Assembly (NCBI GenBank): GCA_023411115.1
Contig: JAEYPF010000015.1
Coordinates: 27,913 to 91,912 of the forward strand
Origin: Methanobacteriota archaeon
Lineage (GTDB): Archaea > Methanobacteriota > Methanobacteria > Methanobacteriales > Methanobacteriaceae
Direction of reading: 5' to 3'
DNA: 64,000 nt
Numbering within the stretch: position 1 is the stretch's first letter; each line of letters opens with the position of its first letter. Both the position numbers and the translations under genes were made by a program. The notes below the pieces were generated by a model. That model was not told the origin of the DNA. It was given only the letters and a program-made list of their open reading frames with translations, and searched no databases. This document shows positions 43,491 to 52,258 of the stretch, in pieces.

Positions 43491-43853
43491 ATGAATAAAA
43501 AGGAAAATCCTGAACTGAAAAATAAGGAATTAGTGACGGAAAAGCAACTGCCTAAACGTAGATCTTTATTCATGATTTTAATGGCTATATTGGCTTTTTT
43601 ATGGTTTCTTGCAGGTGGGTCAGCTACTACAGTATTATCGGCCGGCGGATTTGGTTTTCAAGGTGTAGTAATATTTTTAATTAGAAATCCCCTTTCATTT
43701 TTAATAATTGGATTCATTCAGATTATTCTGGGAGTTTTATGGATTTTATTCTTTACTTCATTTATCTGGCTGTCAATTTTCCATTTTCTGTGGTCAATTA
43801 GATGGTTTTATGGTTTTAAAAAGTACCGAAGTTTAAAAGAAGTGAATGAATAG
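43491..43853 (+). CDS. Hypothetical membrane protein (120 aa)
   Basis: An unrecognised protein with a basic N-terminus (KQLPKRRSLF) and three membrane helices, ending in a basic tail (FYGFKKYRSLKEVNE). There is no ribosome site, but TTTATAAATT near 43472 lies upstream, so the message could be nearly leaderless. No family assignment. Confidence 0.65.
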   Translation: MNKKENPELKNKELVTEKQLPKRRSLFMILMAILAFLWFLAGGSATTVLSAGGFGFQGVVIFLIRNPLSFLIIGFIQIILGVLWILFFTSFIWLSIFHFLWSIRWFYGFKKYRSLKEVNE

Positions 43854-43962
43854 AGAAAGATTAGAAGTTTATTAACCAGTTGATGCGTGTTTTAATATTA
43901 TTTATTTACTTCACAATCTAATGTACAGAGTTACAGAGTCAATCAGATATATTTTACTAGCC

Positions 43963-43968
43963 TATATA
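43963..43968 (+). promoter_or_regulatory. TATA box for a probable leaderless transcript
   Basis: TATATA in CCTATATAAC ends 19 nt before the ATG at 43988. The normal archaeal spacing places transcription start at or next to that ATG, which has no ribosome site. Confidence 0.45.
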
Positions 43969-43987
43969 ACGTAAATAATTATTTCAA

Positions 43988-44515
43988 ATGGACGAAAAGT
44001 TAAAGTATGAGAATTATCCAGTATTCTTTATGATCAATAAACATATAGCAATAATTGTTGGATTGATTATATTTGTAACAGCTTTATCAGGTTGTACTTC
44101 AGATTCCTTGGCGTCTTTCCAGGGACCAAGTTATATTCCTGCTAATTATCACAGTACAAACAATACTACTGTAGATAATGGTAAACTTTTTACATATCAG
44201 GGTAAGGGACAATTGAATTTCTTTACAGTCGTTGCAGCTAAAGATCCTAATCAGGCAATACTTAAAAATCTCAATAGTTCAATTCAAAACGCTCCAACAG
44301 AGAATGTAAAAACAACCAATGAAAATTTAACCATAAATGGCCATCAGGTTTCACTAAAAATACAAACTATAAAAATCGTTGGAACTTCACTTTCAACCTT
44401 TGAAACAAGTTGGAATTGTCCAAACTCAGGCTTAACCGTTGCTTCAGTTGGAGTGGTACCTACAAGCGATCTTACAGAGATTAAAAAGATGTTGCAATCC
44501 ATCAAATGCCATTGA
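43988..44515 (+). CDS. Putative lipoprotein (175 aa)
   Basis: A protein of unrecognised family with a membrane anchor region and an apparent lipobox (ALSGC, Cys at about 37). The mature part contains QGKGQLNFFTVVAAKDPNQA and no known domain. Its start is debatable: ATG 43988 fits a leaderless message, while ATG 44030 gives a more usual signal peptide (MINKHIAIIVG) but also lacks a ribosome site. It is likely attached to the outer membrane face. Confidence 0.65.
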   Translation: MDEKLKYENYPVFFMINKHIAIIVGLIIFVTALSGCTSDSLASFQGPSYIPANYHSTNNTTVDNGKLFTYQGKGQLNFFTVVAAKDPNQAILKNLNSSIQNAPTENVKTTNENLTINGHQVSLKIQTIKIVGTSLSTFETSWNCPNSGLTVASVGVVPTSDLTEIKKMLQSIKCH

Positions 44516-44624
44516 TTAAATTTAATAGTGTTAAAGCCAACAAAATATAATTTGTATGGTTTTATTTTTTCTTTTTTTGATTACTTTAAATACTGTAATC
44601 TCTAAAAAAATTTAAAAAGTAAAA

Positions 44625-44720
44625 CCCTCAAACGCATATCGTTTGGGGTACCAAAAATCGAAGCCAGCGAAAATTAAATTTTCGCGGCGTCAAAATTCAT
44701 AGAATTTTGACAGATTTTTG
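44625..44720. repeat. Palindromic element G (hairpin plus three-way junction)
   Basis: CAAACG-CATAT-CGTTTG (44629-44645) with flanking CCC and GGG, then outer arms CAAAAATC (44652-44659) and GATTTTTG (44713-44720). The outer arms enclose GCGAAAATT/AATTTTCGC (44667-44685) and GTCAAAATTC-ATA-GAATTTTGAC (44689-44711). The inner pair of stems closely resembles those at 45358-45401. It lies just past the stop of the leftward DUF2795-type gene. Confidence 0.7.
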
Positions 44721-44742
44721 AACATATAAGGATCTATTTTCA

Positions 44743-44985
44743 TTATAACTCTGTTTCATCTTTACGTGGAACTTCTGTTTCTTCAGCCATTTTCCATACT
44801 TCTTCAAGTGCGTTAACCATATCTCTGTGGGAATAAAACTTTTCAGGCTTAATTTTTTTAAATGTCTCTAATGTTACCTGATCTGCATTATTATTTTTAA
44901 CCTGTTGAATTACATCTTCTTTAGTTGCGGGATATATAAGACCCTTTAAATAAGGTTCTGCTTCAAAAAGTGATCCACAGGGCAT
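44743..44985 (-). CDS. DUF2795-type small protein
   Basis: An 80-aa protein: EPYLKGLIYPATKEDVIQQV matches the core of DUF2795, continuing with a helical FKKIKPEKFYSHRDMVNAL. DUF2795 proteins are small, often stress-related, and of unknown function. GAAGGTGAAATT precedes the ATG on the minus strand. Its 3' end is followed by palindromic element G. Confidence 0.75.
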   Translation of the reverse strand: MPCGSLFEAEPYLKGLIYPATKEDVIQQVKNNNADQVTLETFKKIKPEKFYSHRDMVNALEEVWKMAEETEVPRKDETEL

Positions 44986-45341
44986 AATTTCACCTTCATT
45001 TGTTAGTTAAAATCATTTAGTGGGTTGCAAACTGAAATAACACTGATCAGTTCAAAATTGACCCAAAATACTGTATCTTTTATTTTTGAATTTTTACTTA
45101 TTAATATATTACTAATATTAAAATAATTATTAAAATAGATAAAATTACTTTTATACTTTAAAAATCGTTTTTAAAATATATTTTTATGAAAATATACTGT
45201 TTCATTAATTTTATTTTTTAAATAATGACAATTTAAGAGTTTAAGTACAAAATAATGACTAAATTAAATTTTTTTTATAAAAACCAAAGTACAAATGATA
45301 ATTTTATAATTTAAAAAATACATAATATAGTTGGGAGTTGA
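44986..45341. other. Intergenic, no gene seen
   Basis: Very AT-rich spacer between the divergent DUF2795-type gene and palindrome array H. It should hold the leftward promoter. No ORF with a ribosome site and no RNA gene is visible. Confidence 0.4.
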
Positions 45342-45504
45342 GAAAAATGCAGAGCATGCGAAAATCTTCGATTTTCGCTGTGTCAAAATTGAAAATTTTG
45401 ACAACATTTTTCGAACCCAAAAATATTTTCAATATTTTTAGAGGTTGACAAAATTCAGCATGAATTTTGGAACCCCAAAATTTTTTTAAAAATTTTGGAG
45501 GTAG
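45342..45504. repeat. Palindromic element array H, supplying a ribosome site
   Basis: Outer arms GAAAAATG (45342-45349) and CATTTTTC (45405-45412) enclose GCGAAAATC-TTC-GATTTTCGC (45358-45378) and TCAAAATT-GAA-AATTTTGA (45383-45401). Then CGAACC, an AAATATT hairpin, GAGGTTGA, CAAAATTC-AGCAT-GAATTTTG, GAACC, and CCAAAATTTTT-TT-AAAAATTTTGG (45475-45498). The last arm merges into GGAGGT (45497-45502), the Shine-Dalgarno of the gene at 45511. Confidence 0.75.
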
Positions 45505-45510
45505 AGAAAA

Positions 45511-45699
45511 ATGGCAACTGTTGAGGTATATTTTAAAAATAAGCAGAAGAAAGCTCTTTATACGGATGTAACCGATATAATATACAAAGATACTTATGTT
45601 TTAATAGAATTTAGCGATGGCCATGTAATGATACCTTACTCAAGCCTGGAACATGTTAAAGTTCAAGATGTATGGCCTGAATCAGAGACTGAAGAATAA
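45511..45699 (+). CDS. Small hypothetical protein (62 aa) with repeat-derived ribosome site
   Basis: An unrecognised, mostly beta-strand protein (ATVEVYFKNKQKKALYTDV, YVLIEFSDGHVMIPYSSLEH). Its only ribosome site, GGAGGT 8 nt before the ATG, is the end of palindromic array H. Small proteins of this look occur widely in methanogens; I cannot assign a role. A wHTH protein gene follows 60 nt later. Confidence 0.8.
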   Translation: MATVEVYFKNKQKKALYTDVTDIIYKDTYVLIEFSDGHVMIPYSSLEHVKVQDVWPESETEE

Positions 45700-45759
45700 A
45701 CAGGCACTTTTAATTTTTAAAGTTAATAATTGGAATTTTTGCAGCAAACATGTGATTTT

Positions 45760-46293
45760 ATGGACAATAAACAAATACAAAGACAAATATTAGAAATATT
45801 AAATGAATTTAATCATGAAAATCCAGGATATTATGCGGCTCGCGTTTATTTGGCAGATAAATTAAATATGGATGATAAAACATTGGAAAAAAACGTACTG
45901 CATCTACATAAGGAAAAATATGTTGATATATCCCGAGCTCTTGGAATAAGTTTTAACTCAGTTAAAATAACGGATAAAGGAATCGATTTAGTAGAAAATC
46001 AAGAAGCATTTAATGTTCAAGGTAGTCAAAATATTGTGATAGCTTCTGAAGATGTAAATATCATTATAGAAAACAGTTTTAATGAGATATATACAGCAAT
46101 TGAGTCATTGAATTTAGAGAATAAGGATAAAATCAGACAGAAGGTTAATATAATTCAAGAAGAATTAAAGAAAGATAAAATCAGTAAATCTAAAATTAAA
46201 AATTCTACAATATGGCTTAAAAAGAACGCTAGATGGACAATTCTTCCACTTGCTCAAATTATTATGGAATCTTATGGGTTGAATCTGTCTTAA
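45760..46293 (+). CDS. Winged-helix-like hypothetical protein (177 aa)
   Basis: The N-terminal 75 residues look like a winged helix: KQIQRQILEILNEFNHENP, then ADKLNMDDKTLEKNVLHLHK and VKITDKGIDLVEN. The C-terminal half begins FNVQGSQNIVIASEDVNIII and continues as long charged helices ending IIMESYGLNLS. The combination resembles predicted regulators but I do not recognise a named family. ATG 45760 follows TGTGAT by 3 nt; a TTG at 45730 adds ten residues without a ribosome site. Confidence 0.7.
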   Translation: MDNKQIQRQILEILNEFNHENPGYYAARVYLADKLNMDDKTLEKNVLHLHKEKYVDISRALGISFNSVKITDKGIDLVENQEAFNVQGSQNIVIASEDVNIIIENSFNEIYTAIESLNLENKDKIRQKVNIIQEELKKDKISKSKIKNSTIWLKKNARWTILPLAQIIMESYGLNLS

Positions 46294-46438
46294 TTATAAA
46301 ATAAATAAAATTGTACACTCATTTTGTAATTTTTAAATCATTCCATAGCTACTTTCTTAATTTTATAAAAACATTTAAATACTATAACGTTTCCATTAAG
46401 ACGGGTCCAATAATAATTAACATTTAAGGAGGTAAACT

Positions 46439-47296
46439 ATGGGATATAAGGAATCTTTGGCTATTTTGTTAGTTTTAGGGATTTTAAGTATTGAACCTGC
46501 AGGTGCAGTACAGATGGAATCGTTAAACCAGGTTAATTCTCCTGGCATGTTAAATTTAGATGATAAAAATCTAAATACGGTTAATGAAAGTATTATAAAT
46601 AATCAGAACAATAATGACGAATTTTATAAGCTAAAAACGAATAAATTATTCAATAATTGCAAAAATACATTTAAATTAGCCCTAAATAAAGTTAAAAAGC
46701 ATAAATATCATAAATCACTGCAAAATCCATTAACTACGATACATAACAATAAACAGTTACACAGTTCTTCACATAAAACTTCTACAAATTCTGTAAAATC
46801 TATGGAACGCAACGTAGACATCTTTGATGATAAAAACACAAAAAATAATGAAGCAAACTTGAACAATACGGCTGATATAAATGAAACAGCTTTAAATAAT
46901 GTTACTGGTGAAAATAAAATAACTTTCAATCAAACAGTTCAAAATAATACCAATGGAATAATCTCAAATAATATAACTGACGAAAATAAAACAACTTTTA
47001 ATCAAACAGGTAATGAAACAATTACAAATGGAACTAATGTCAACGGGACATCCTTAGATAATACAGATGAAAACAAAACGGTTTCAAAAAATGATAATTC
47101 TACTAAGGCCCATGTTTTAAATACCATAGAGAATGTAGGTTATGCTTTTGCAGCTATAGCTGGGTGTTTTGCAGTTGGTGCTGCTGTGGCTCCAGAAGGA
47201 GTAACTAAAACCATTTGTGTTGTAGGAGCTATAGCTTGTGGAGTGGCTGCAGCAGTTTGTTTTGTTGCATATATATTTGTAGACTGGTTCTGGTAA
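46439..47296 (+). CDS. Asn-rich, sequon-packed surface protein
   Basis: A 285-aa protein with an N-terminal signal peptide (hydrophobic 7-24) and two C-terminal membrane helices (about 232-252 and 258-280). The long ectodomain is Asn-rich. Residues 142-222 contain 13 N-X-S/T sequons, including two copies of ENKxTFNQT (159-166 and 183-190). With AglB encoded in the same window, heavy N-glycosylation is expected, giving a mucin-like brush. Strong GGAGGT precedes the ATG, suggesting good expression. No homologous domain is recognised. Confidence 0.8.
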   Translation: MGYKESLAILLVLGILSIEPAGAVQMESLNQVNSPGMLNLDDKNLNTVNESIINNQNNNDEFYKLKTNKLFNNCKNTFKLALNKVKKHKYHKSLQNPLTTIHNNKQLHSSSHKTSTNSVKSMERNVDIFDDKNTKNNEANLNNTADINETALNNVTGENKITFNQTVQNNTNGIISNNITDENKTTFNQTGNETITNGTNVNGTSLDNTDENKTVSKNDNSTKAHVLNTIENVGYAFAAIAGCFAVGAAVAPEGVTKTICVVGAIACGVAAAVCFVAYIFVDWFW

Positions 47297-47419
47297 AAAA
47301 ATATTTTTACCTTATTTTTTTAAATAATTTTAATATAAGCGAAATTACCATAAAATTAAATATTTCGCTGATTTAGAACTCTTTATTTTAAGAATAAAAA
47401 AAATGGAAAAATAGGAGAA

Positions 47420-48568
47420 TTATCCTATAAGATAAGCTTCTTCCACTGCTGCAATTCCATCTCCAAGACACACATCAAGTCCGAGCCCTTTCAAGGTCAT
47501 TTCAAGGGCAGACATTGTAACGACGATATCTCTGTAGGTAACGTTACCCATGTGTCCTATTCTGAAAACATTGCCTTTCAAGTGATCCTGTCCACCAGCA
47601 AGCACAATTCCGTATTTATCCCTCATTGTGCCCCTCATGTCTTTGTCAGTCACGCCTTCAGGCATTTTTATAGCAGTTACAGTTGTTGAGGAAACATCTT
47701 CATCTGCAAATAATTCAAGACCAATTGCTTTTATACCGTTTCTTGTAGCGGTTGCAGCTAACTGGTGCCGTTTTATTCTTGCTTCAAGACCTTCTTCCAT
47801 AATTACATTTAATGCTTCACGCATTGCGTACATTAATGATACAGAAGGGGTATATGGTGTTTCTGCAGGTGTATTCTGTGCATATTTTCTGTATTTCCGG
47901 ATATCAAGATAATATGAGTTTGATTTCACTTTATCAATTACATTCCATGCATCATCACTTACTGTAATTGCAGCCATTCCTGGTGGTGCTGCAAGACATT
48001 TCTGTGAGCCAGTTACACAAATATCAATATTATAATCGTCTACAGCTACGTCATCCCCTCCAAGGGATGAAACAGTATCTACAACATATAAAGCGTTATA
48101 ATCCTTAACAATTTTACCGACTTCTTCTATTGGGCTTGCAACCCCTGTTGAAGTTTCATTGTGAACTATTGTCACTGCTTTTATCTCATCATCTTCATCT
48201 AAAATGTTTTTAACGTCATCAGGGTTAACTGCTGTTCCCCATTCCACATCAAGCTTAACTGGAGTACCATCATTAGCTGTGGCTATTTGGGCAAATCTTT
48301 CTCCAAATTTTCCACCAACAATGTTTAAAATTTTATCCCCTTTATTCAAAATATTTCCAACTGCAGCTTCCATTGCAGCTGTTCCAGAACCTGTTATTGT
48401 GTAAGATGGATTTTCAGTCTGGAATATTTCGGACATCATTTCATTGACTTCAGTTAAAATCTCGGCAAATTCAGCGCTTCTGTGATTCATTACCGCATCT
48501 GACATGGCTTTAAGCACTCGCGGAGCTACTTTGGTAGGTCCGGGTATCATTAGCAATGTTTCATCCAT
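47420..48568 (-). CDS. Class V aminotransferase (serine/alanine-glyoxylate type)
   Basis: A 382-aa PLP enzyme. The N-terminal PGPTKVAPRVLKAM, GSGTAAMEAAVGN, and the cofactor Lys in VTGSQKCLAAPPG mark the serine-pyruvate/alanine-glyoxylate group of class V aminotransferases. In methanogens these are linked to serine, alanine or cofactor metabolism; the exact substrate pair is uncertain. Its ribosome site GGAGGT at about 48573-48578 is the end of palindromic element I. It diverges from mptE. Confidence 0.9.
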   Translation of the reverse strand: MDETLLMIPGPTKVAPRVLKAMSDAVMNHRSAEFAEILTEVNEMMSEIFQTENPSYTITGSGTAAMEAAVGNILNKGDKILNIVGGKFGERFAQIATANDGTPVKLDVEWGTAVNPDDVKNILDEDDEIKAVTIVHNETSTGVASPIEEVGKIVKDYNALYVVDTVSSLGGDDVAVDDYNIDICVTGSQKCLAAPPGMAAITVSDDAWNVIDKVKSNSYYLDIRKYRKYAQNTPAETPYTPSVSLMYAMREALNVIMEEGLEARIKRHQLAATATRNGIKAIGLELFADEDVSSTTVTAIKMPEGVTDKDMRGTMRDKYGIVLAGGQDHLKGNVFRIGHMGNVTYRDIVVTMSALEMTLKGLGLDVCLGDGIAAVEEAYLIG

Positions 48569-48578
48569 TTTTAAACCT

Positions 48579-48624
48579 CCAATATTTTCAATATTGGGGT
48601 TCCAAAATCTGTGATTTTGGGAAC
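48579..48624. repeat. Palindromic element I before the aminotransferase gene
   Basis: CCAATATT-TTC-AATATTGG (48579-48597) and GTTCCAAAATC-TGT-GATTTTGGGAAC (48599-48624, one bulged base), joined by GG. On the minus strand the element runs into GGAGGT, 6 nt before the start codon of the gene ending at 47420, so it supplies that ribosome site, as array H does at 45511. Confidence 0.65.
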
Positions 48625-48791
48625 CTCCAATCTAAAAGTTATCTTGAACTTGATTCTCTTTTGAGATACAAATTAACTTTAGAATTAAACAGTAATATAA
48701 CCTTTACTTCAATTCAAAATCTTCAAAAAATCAAACTATTTATTTACGAAAATTGTCACTAGTTCAAATCTATTTTTTTTAATTAAAAGAT

Positions 48792-49610
48792 ATGATTAAA
48801 CATTCAAATATTTATTTATTAAAAAATGATATATCTTCTTTTATGGACATTGATAATTGGTTTTCATGGTATGAAAAAATACTAAAAGAATTTGGATTTA
48901 GCCGTAAAGACGACGAAAAATCTGCAGAAATATTAAATAACCTTTTAGACGAATACAACAGTTCATGTATAGCTGAAACTAAAATAAAAGGGCAGGCAAT
49001 TATTTTTGGCGCTGGACCGTCTCTTAAAAGAAATATCCAGGAACTTAATGAACTGGATATATTAGAAGAACTGGATTTAAGTAAATTCACGTTAATTGCC
49101 GCAGATGGGGCGACTACTGCGCTTTTAGAGGAAAATATAATTCCAGATATTATAGTTACAGATCTGGACGGTAAAATGGAGGATATAATTGAAGCCAACA
49201 ATGAAGGAGCTCTTTTAGTTGTTCATGCTCATGGAAATAATATGGATAAGATACAGAAATATGTTCCAAAGCTTAAAAGAGTTTTAGGAACTACTCAAAG
49301 TGTTCCTTTAGAAAATGTTTATAATTTCGGCGGTTTTACAGATGGAGACCGTTGTATATTTCTGGCAATCGAGCTAGGAGCTAGATTTATACTTTTGGCA
49401 GGGATGGACTTTGGAGACATTGTAACTAATTATTCAAGGCCAGATCTAGCAGAATCTGAAGGTAAAGCTGATAAAGTAAAGCAAATGAAATTGAATTATG
49501 CTAAAAGGCTTACACAATGGGCTGCTGAAAATGAAAAGGTGCAAATAGCGAATATGTCTGGCGGAGAAAGTGTTAAAGGAGTTGTTGATGTTACATTCCA
49601 TGATTTCTAA
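48792..49610 (+). CDS. mptE: 6-hydroxymethyl-7,8-dihydropterin pyrophosphokinase MptE
   Basis: The archaeal replacement for FolK in tetrahydromethanopterin synthesis, converting 6-hydroxymethyl-dihydropterin to its diphosphate. A 272-aa protein of the DUF115 fold with IIFGAGPSLKRNI, LIAADGATTALLE and IVTDLDGKMEDI, then GGFTDGDRC and LAGMDFGDI. The length is normal. The ribosome site is weak. Together with the neighbouring prenyltransferases it lies in a cofactor-biosynthesis stretch. Confidence 0.92.
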   Translation: MIKHSNIYLLKNDISSFMDIDNWFSWYEKILKEFGFSRKDDEKSAEILNNLLDEYNSSCIAETKIKGQAIIFGAGPSLKRNIQELNELDILEELDLSKFTLIAADGATTALLEENIIPDIIVTDLDGKMEDIIEANNEGALLVVHAHGNNMDKIQKYVPKLKRVLGTTQSVPLENVYNFGGFTDGDRCIFLAIELGARFILLAGMDFGDIVTNYSRPDLAESEGKADKVKQMKLNYAKRLTQWAAENEKVQIANMSGGESVKGVVDVTFHDF

Positions 49611-49669
49611 GCTTTTTAATAAAAGTAGGATAAAAAGAAATTTAAGAAATAAAAAATATAATATAAAGT

Positions 49670-50608
49670 ATGGTTAACGTCAGTTACAGCCGGAAAAATT
49701 TGTTTAAATTTATTAAATTAGGAAAACCTCAATTTGCAATCTTCTTATTCTTCTATTTTTCTATGGGTGCGCTGCTGGCAGTTTTATTTAATGCACAATT
49801 TGATTTAAGCAAATTTATATTGGGATATGCAATTATCTTTTTTTCTACATGGGCAGTTCATTACCACAATGATTATTTTGATTTTAAAGCTGACCATTAT
49901 GTTACGCCAACAGCAATTTCGGGCGGTAGCGGGGTACTGGTAGAACATCCTGAATGGAAAGAATCTTCAAAGTGGATGGCTATTGCATTGATTGGTTTAA
50001 CCCTTCTTATTGCTGCTGTTTTTACAATTATATTCTCATATTCAGTATGGTTTTTTGTGTATGTCCTGATTTCAAATATTTTAGCATGGTTTTATGCTGC
50101 TCCTCCCATTAAATTATCCTATCGTGGATTGGGTGAATTTGGAAATACTGCAATTGGGCTTTTATTTCCTGGTTTAGGTTACTTCGCCTTGATGGGAACA
50201 TTGAATCTGCCTTTCTTTATTTTTATCATACCAATGGTTTTTTTACAGTTATTATTTACAAATAGCGTTGAAATTCCAGATATGGAAGGAGATAGGTTAG
50301 GGGGTAAAAAGACGTGGATTGCCTCCAGAGGCCGAGAATTTGGTTTTAAATTAATTGCTATTTCTGGATTTCTAGCCACCGTTTCATTCCTTATCATTCC
50401 TTTTACAAATCTGTTTCCTGCGAGTATAAATTTTAAAATACTTGCACTTATTTCATTAATCCCACTGAGCCTGGGCATTGTAGAGCTAATTAAAAAACCC
50501 TATGATAAACAATCTGCTACCAGATTCTGTATTTATAATCTTGCATCAATCCTTGTAACTGCCATTTTAATTAATTGTTATCTTCTTTATGTTGTTGCGG
50601 TGTCATAA
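49670..50608 (+). CDS. UbiA-type prenyltransferase (tandem copy 1)
   Basis: A 312-aa membrane prenyltransferase with about nine helices. The first Asp motif is HNDYFDFKADH and the second EIPDMEGDRLGGK. The sequence is closer to MenA-like quinone or other aromatic prenyltransferases than to the DGGGP synthase at 20670. Substrate unknown; methanobacteria have no classical menaquinone. A near-duplicate begins right after it at 50643. Confidence 0.85.
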   Translation: MVNVSYSRKNLFKFIKLGKPQFAIFLFFYFSMGALLAVLFNAQFDLSKFILGYAIIFFSTWAVHYHNDYFDFKADHYVTPTAISGGSGVLVEHPEWKESSKWMAIALIGLTLLIAAVFTIIFSYSVWFFVYVLISNILAWFYAAPPIKLSYRGLGEFGNTAIGLLFPGLGYFALMGTLNLPFFIFIIPMVFLQLLFTNSVEIPDMEGDRLGGKKTWIASRGREFGFKLIAISGFLATVSFLIIPFTNLFPASINFKILALISLIPLSLGIVELIKKPYDKQSATRFCIYNLASILVTAILINCYLLYVVAVS

Positions 50609-50642
50609 ATCATGTAACCAATCTTTAATTACAGTGATAAAT

Positions 50643-51566
50643 ATGAATTATAATATGGATACATTGCTTAAAATCATTAAATTGGGAAGGCCTCAAATTT
50701 TAGTGGGCAACTTTCTTCTTTTTTCTATGGGCGCGCTGCTGGCAGTTTTATTTAATGCACAATTTGATTTAAGCAAATTTATATTGGGATACTCCATTTT
50801 ATTTACAGCCCATCTTGCAGTTCATTATGGAAACGATTATTATGATGTAAATGTTGATAAATTCAACAAACCAAATCTAGTTTCAGGTGGTAGGGGGATA
50901 CTGGTTAAAAATCCGGAATTGAAGGAATTATCAAAAAAATTATCTATTATAATCACTGTTTTTTCTCTTATTCTGGCAGCGGTCTTCACATTCGTCTTTA
51001 ATTATCCCGTAACATTTTTCCTGTTTTTCCTGTTTGGGAATCTCCTGGCATGGTTTTACACCGCACCTCCTGTTAAACTGGTTTACCGCAGGTTAGGGGA
51101 ATTTGCGAACATAATTGCAGTTGTTATATTTTTAGGGGCGGGTTACTTTACTTTGATGGGAACTCTGGACCTTCCTTTCTTAATTTTTGCTATTCCTGTT
51201 ATATTTTTGCAAATAATCTTCATTAACAGCTTTGAAATACCGGATATGGAAGGAGATAAATTAGGGGGTAAGATTACGTGGATAGTATCATGGGGCAGAG
51301 AATTTGGTTTTAAACTGATAGCTATTTCTGGATTCTTAGCCACCGTCTCATTTTTCTTCATTTCGCTTACAAATCTGTTCCCTGCAAGTGTTGATTTCAG
51401 GGTACTTGCTGTTATGTCCTTGATTCCATTGAGTTTGGGAATCATTGGATTAATAAAAAAACCGTCAGATAGAGAGTCTGCCACTAAACTTGCCAGTGTT
51501 AATGTTGCTTCTCTTTTTTTAACATCAATTTTAATTAATATCTACTTCATTTACCTTCTAAAATGA
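50643..51566 (+). CDS. UbiA-type prenyltransferase (tandem copy 2)
   Basis: A 307-aa paralogue of the preceding protein. Long stretches are identical or nearly so (for example FSMGALLAVLFNAQFDLSKF). Its Asp motifs are GNDYYDVNVDK and EIPDMEGDKLGGK, so the first motif differs from copy 1 (YYDVNVD against YFDFKAD). ATG 50643 follows AGTGATAA; the frame from 50589 adds 18 residues without a ribosome site. Two diverged copies suggest distinct acceptors or a heteromer. Confidence 0.85.
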   Translation: MNYNMDTLLKIIKLGRPQILVGNFLLFSMGALLAVLFNAQFDLSKFILGYSILFTAHLAVHYGNDYYDVNVDKFNKPNLVSGGRGILVKNPELKELSKKLSIIITVFSLILAAVFTFVFNYPVTFFLFFLFGNLLAWFYTAPPVKLVYRRLGEFANIIAVVIFLGAGYFTLMGTLDLPFLIFAIPVIFLQIIFINSFEIPDMEGDKLGGKITWIVSWGREFGFKLIAISGFLATVSFFFISLTNLFPASVDFRVLAVMSLIPLSLGIIGLIKKPSDRESATKLASVNVASLFLTSILINIYFIYLLK

Positions 51567-51680
51567 TATTTTTGGTAAAATAGTATATTTAATTTCTTCT
51601 GTAGAATATGAAATCAAAGATAACCTGGCAAAATAACTTATTTTTAAAAAAGTATATGTGAATTGGATTAAAAGATAATT

Positions 51681-51965
51681 TTACTTTAATTGGCTACGTT
51701 TTTTGTCTATAACGTTTCTTAAATCTTTTATAGCATTTTCTAAATCACCTATATCCTTTTCGTAATCTTTTCCTTCTTTTTTACTTGCAAGCTGCATTAT
51801 AAGTTCTGCAGTTTTAAATTGGGTTTCTCCCAATCTGTTCATAATATTTCCCATTTCTCGGTATTTCTTTTCGTGCTCTTTCCAGTCAGATCCAGCACTT
51901 TCTTTCCAATAATCCTTCCAGTAGTTTTCCCAGCTACCTTTATGATATTTTTCCCAATCTGGCAT
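51681..51965 (-). CDS. Small charged hypothetical protein (94 aa)
   Basis: An unrecognised protein with a Trp/Tyr/Lys-rich N-terminus (KYHKGSWENYWKDYWKES) and a helical, probably coiled-coil C-terminus (LENAIKDLRNVIDKKRSQL). There is no signal peptide or membrane helix. AGGAG precedes the ATG on the minus strand. It stands alone. Confidence 0.7.
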   Translation of the reverse strand: MPDWEKYHKGSWENYWKDYWKESAGSDWKEHEKKYREMGNIMNRLGETQFKTAELIMQLASKKEGKDYEKDIGDLENAIKDLRNVIDKKRSQLK

Positions 51966-52258
51966 TATAAAACTCTCCTAATACTTAAATGATTCTTTTA
52001 AATGTTTTGGAAAATAGAATCATTTTGAAATATGAGTTATTTCCAAACAATAATATTATTATGGGGAATATTATTAATATTTTTTCATATTGGAAACTGG
52101 TTGATTTAAAGACTCCTAAAAACAGAGAAAGTTTAATAGGGTAACGATTTTATATAAACACAATTTAAAAGTTATTCCTCAATCATATTGATTAAATGTA
52201 TAAAAAATTTTATCTATTTATCAATAGAGGAGTATCTATTTTTAAAGGAGAAGTAAAA

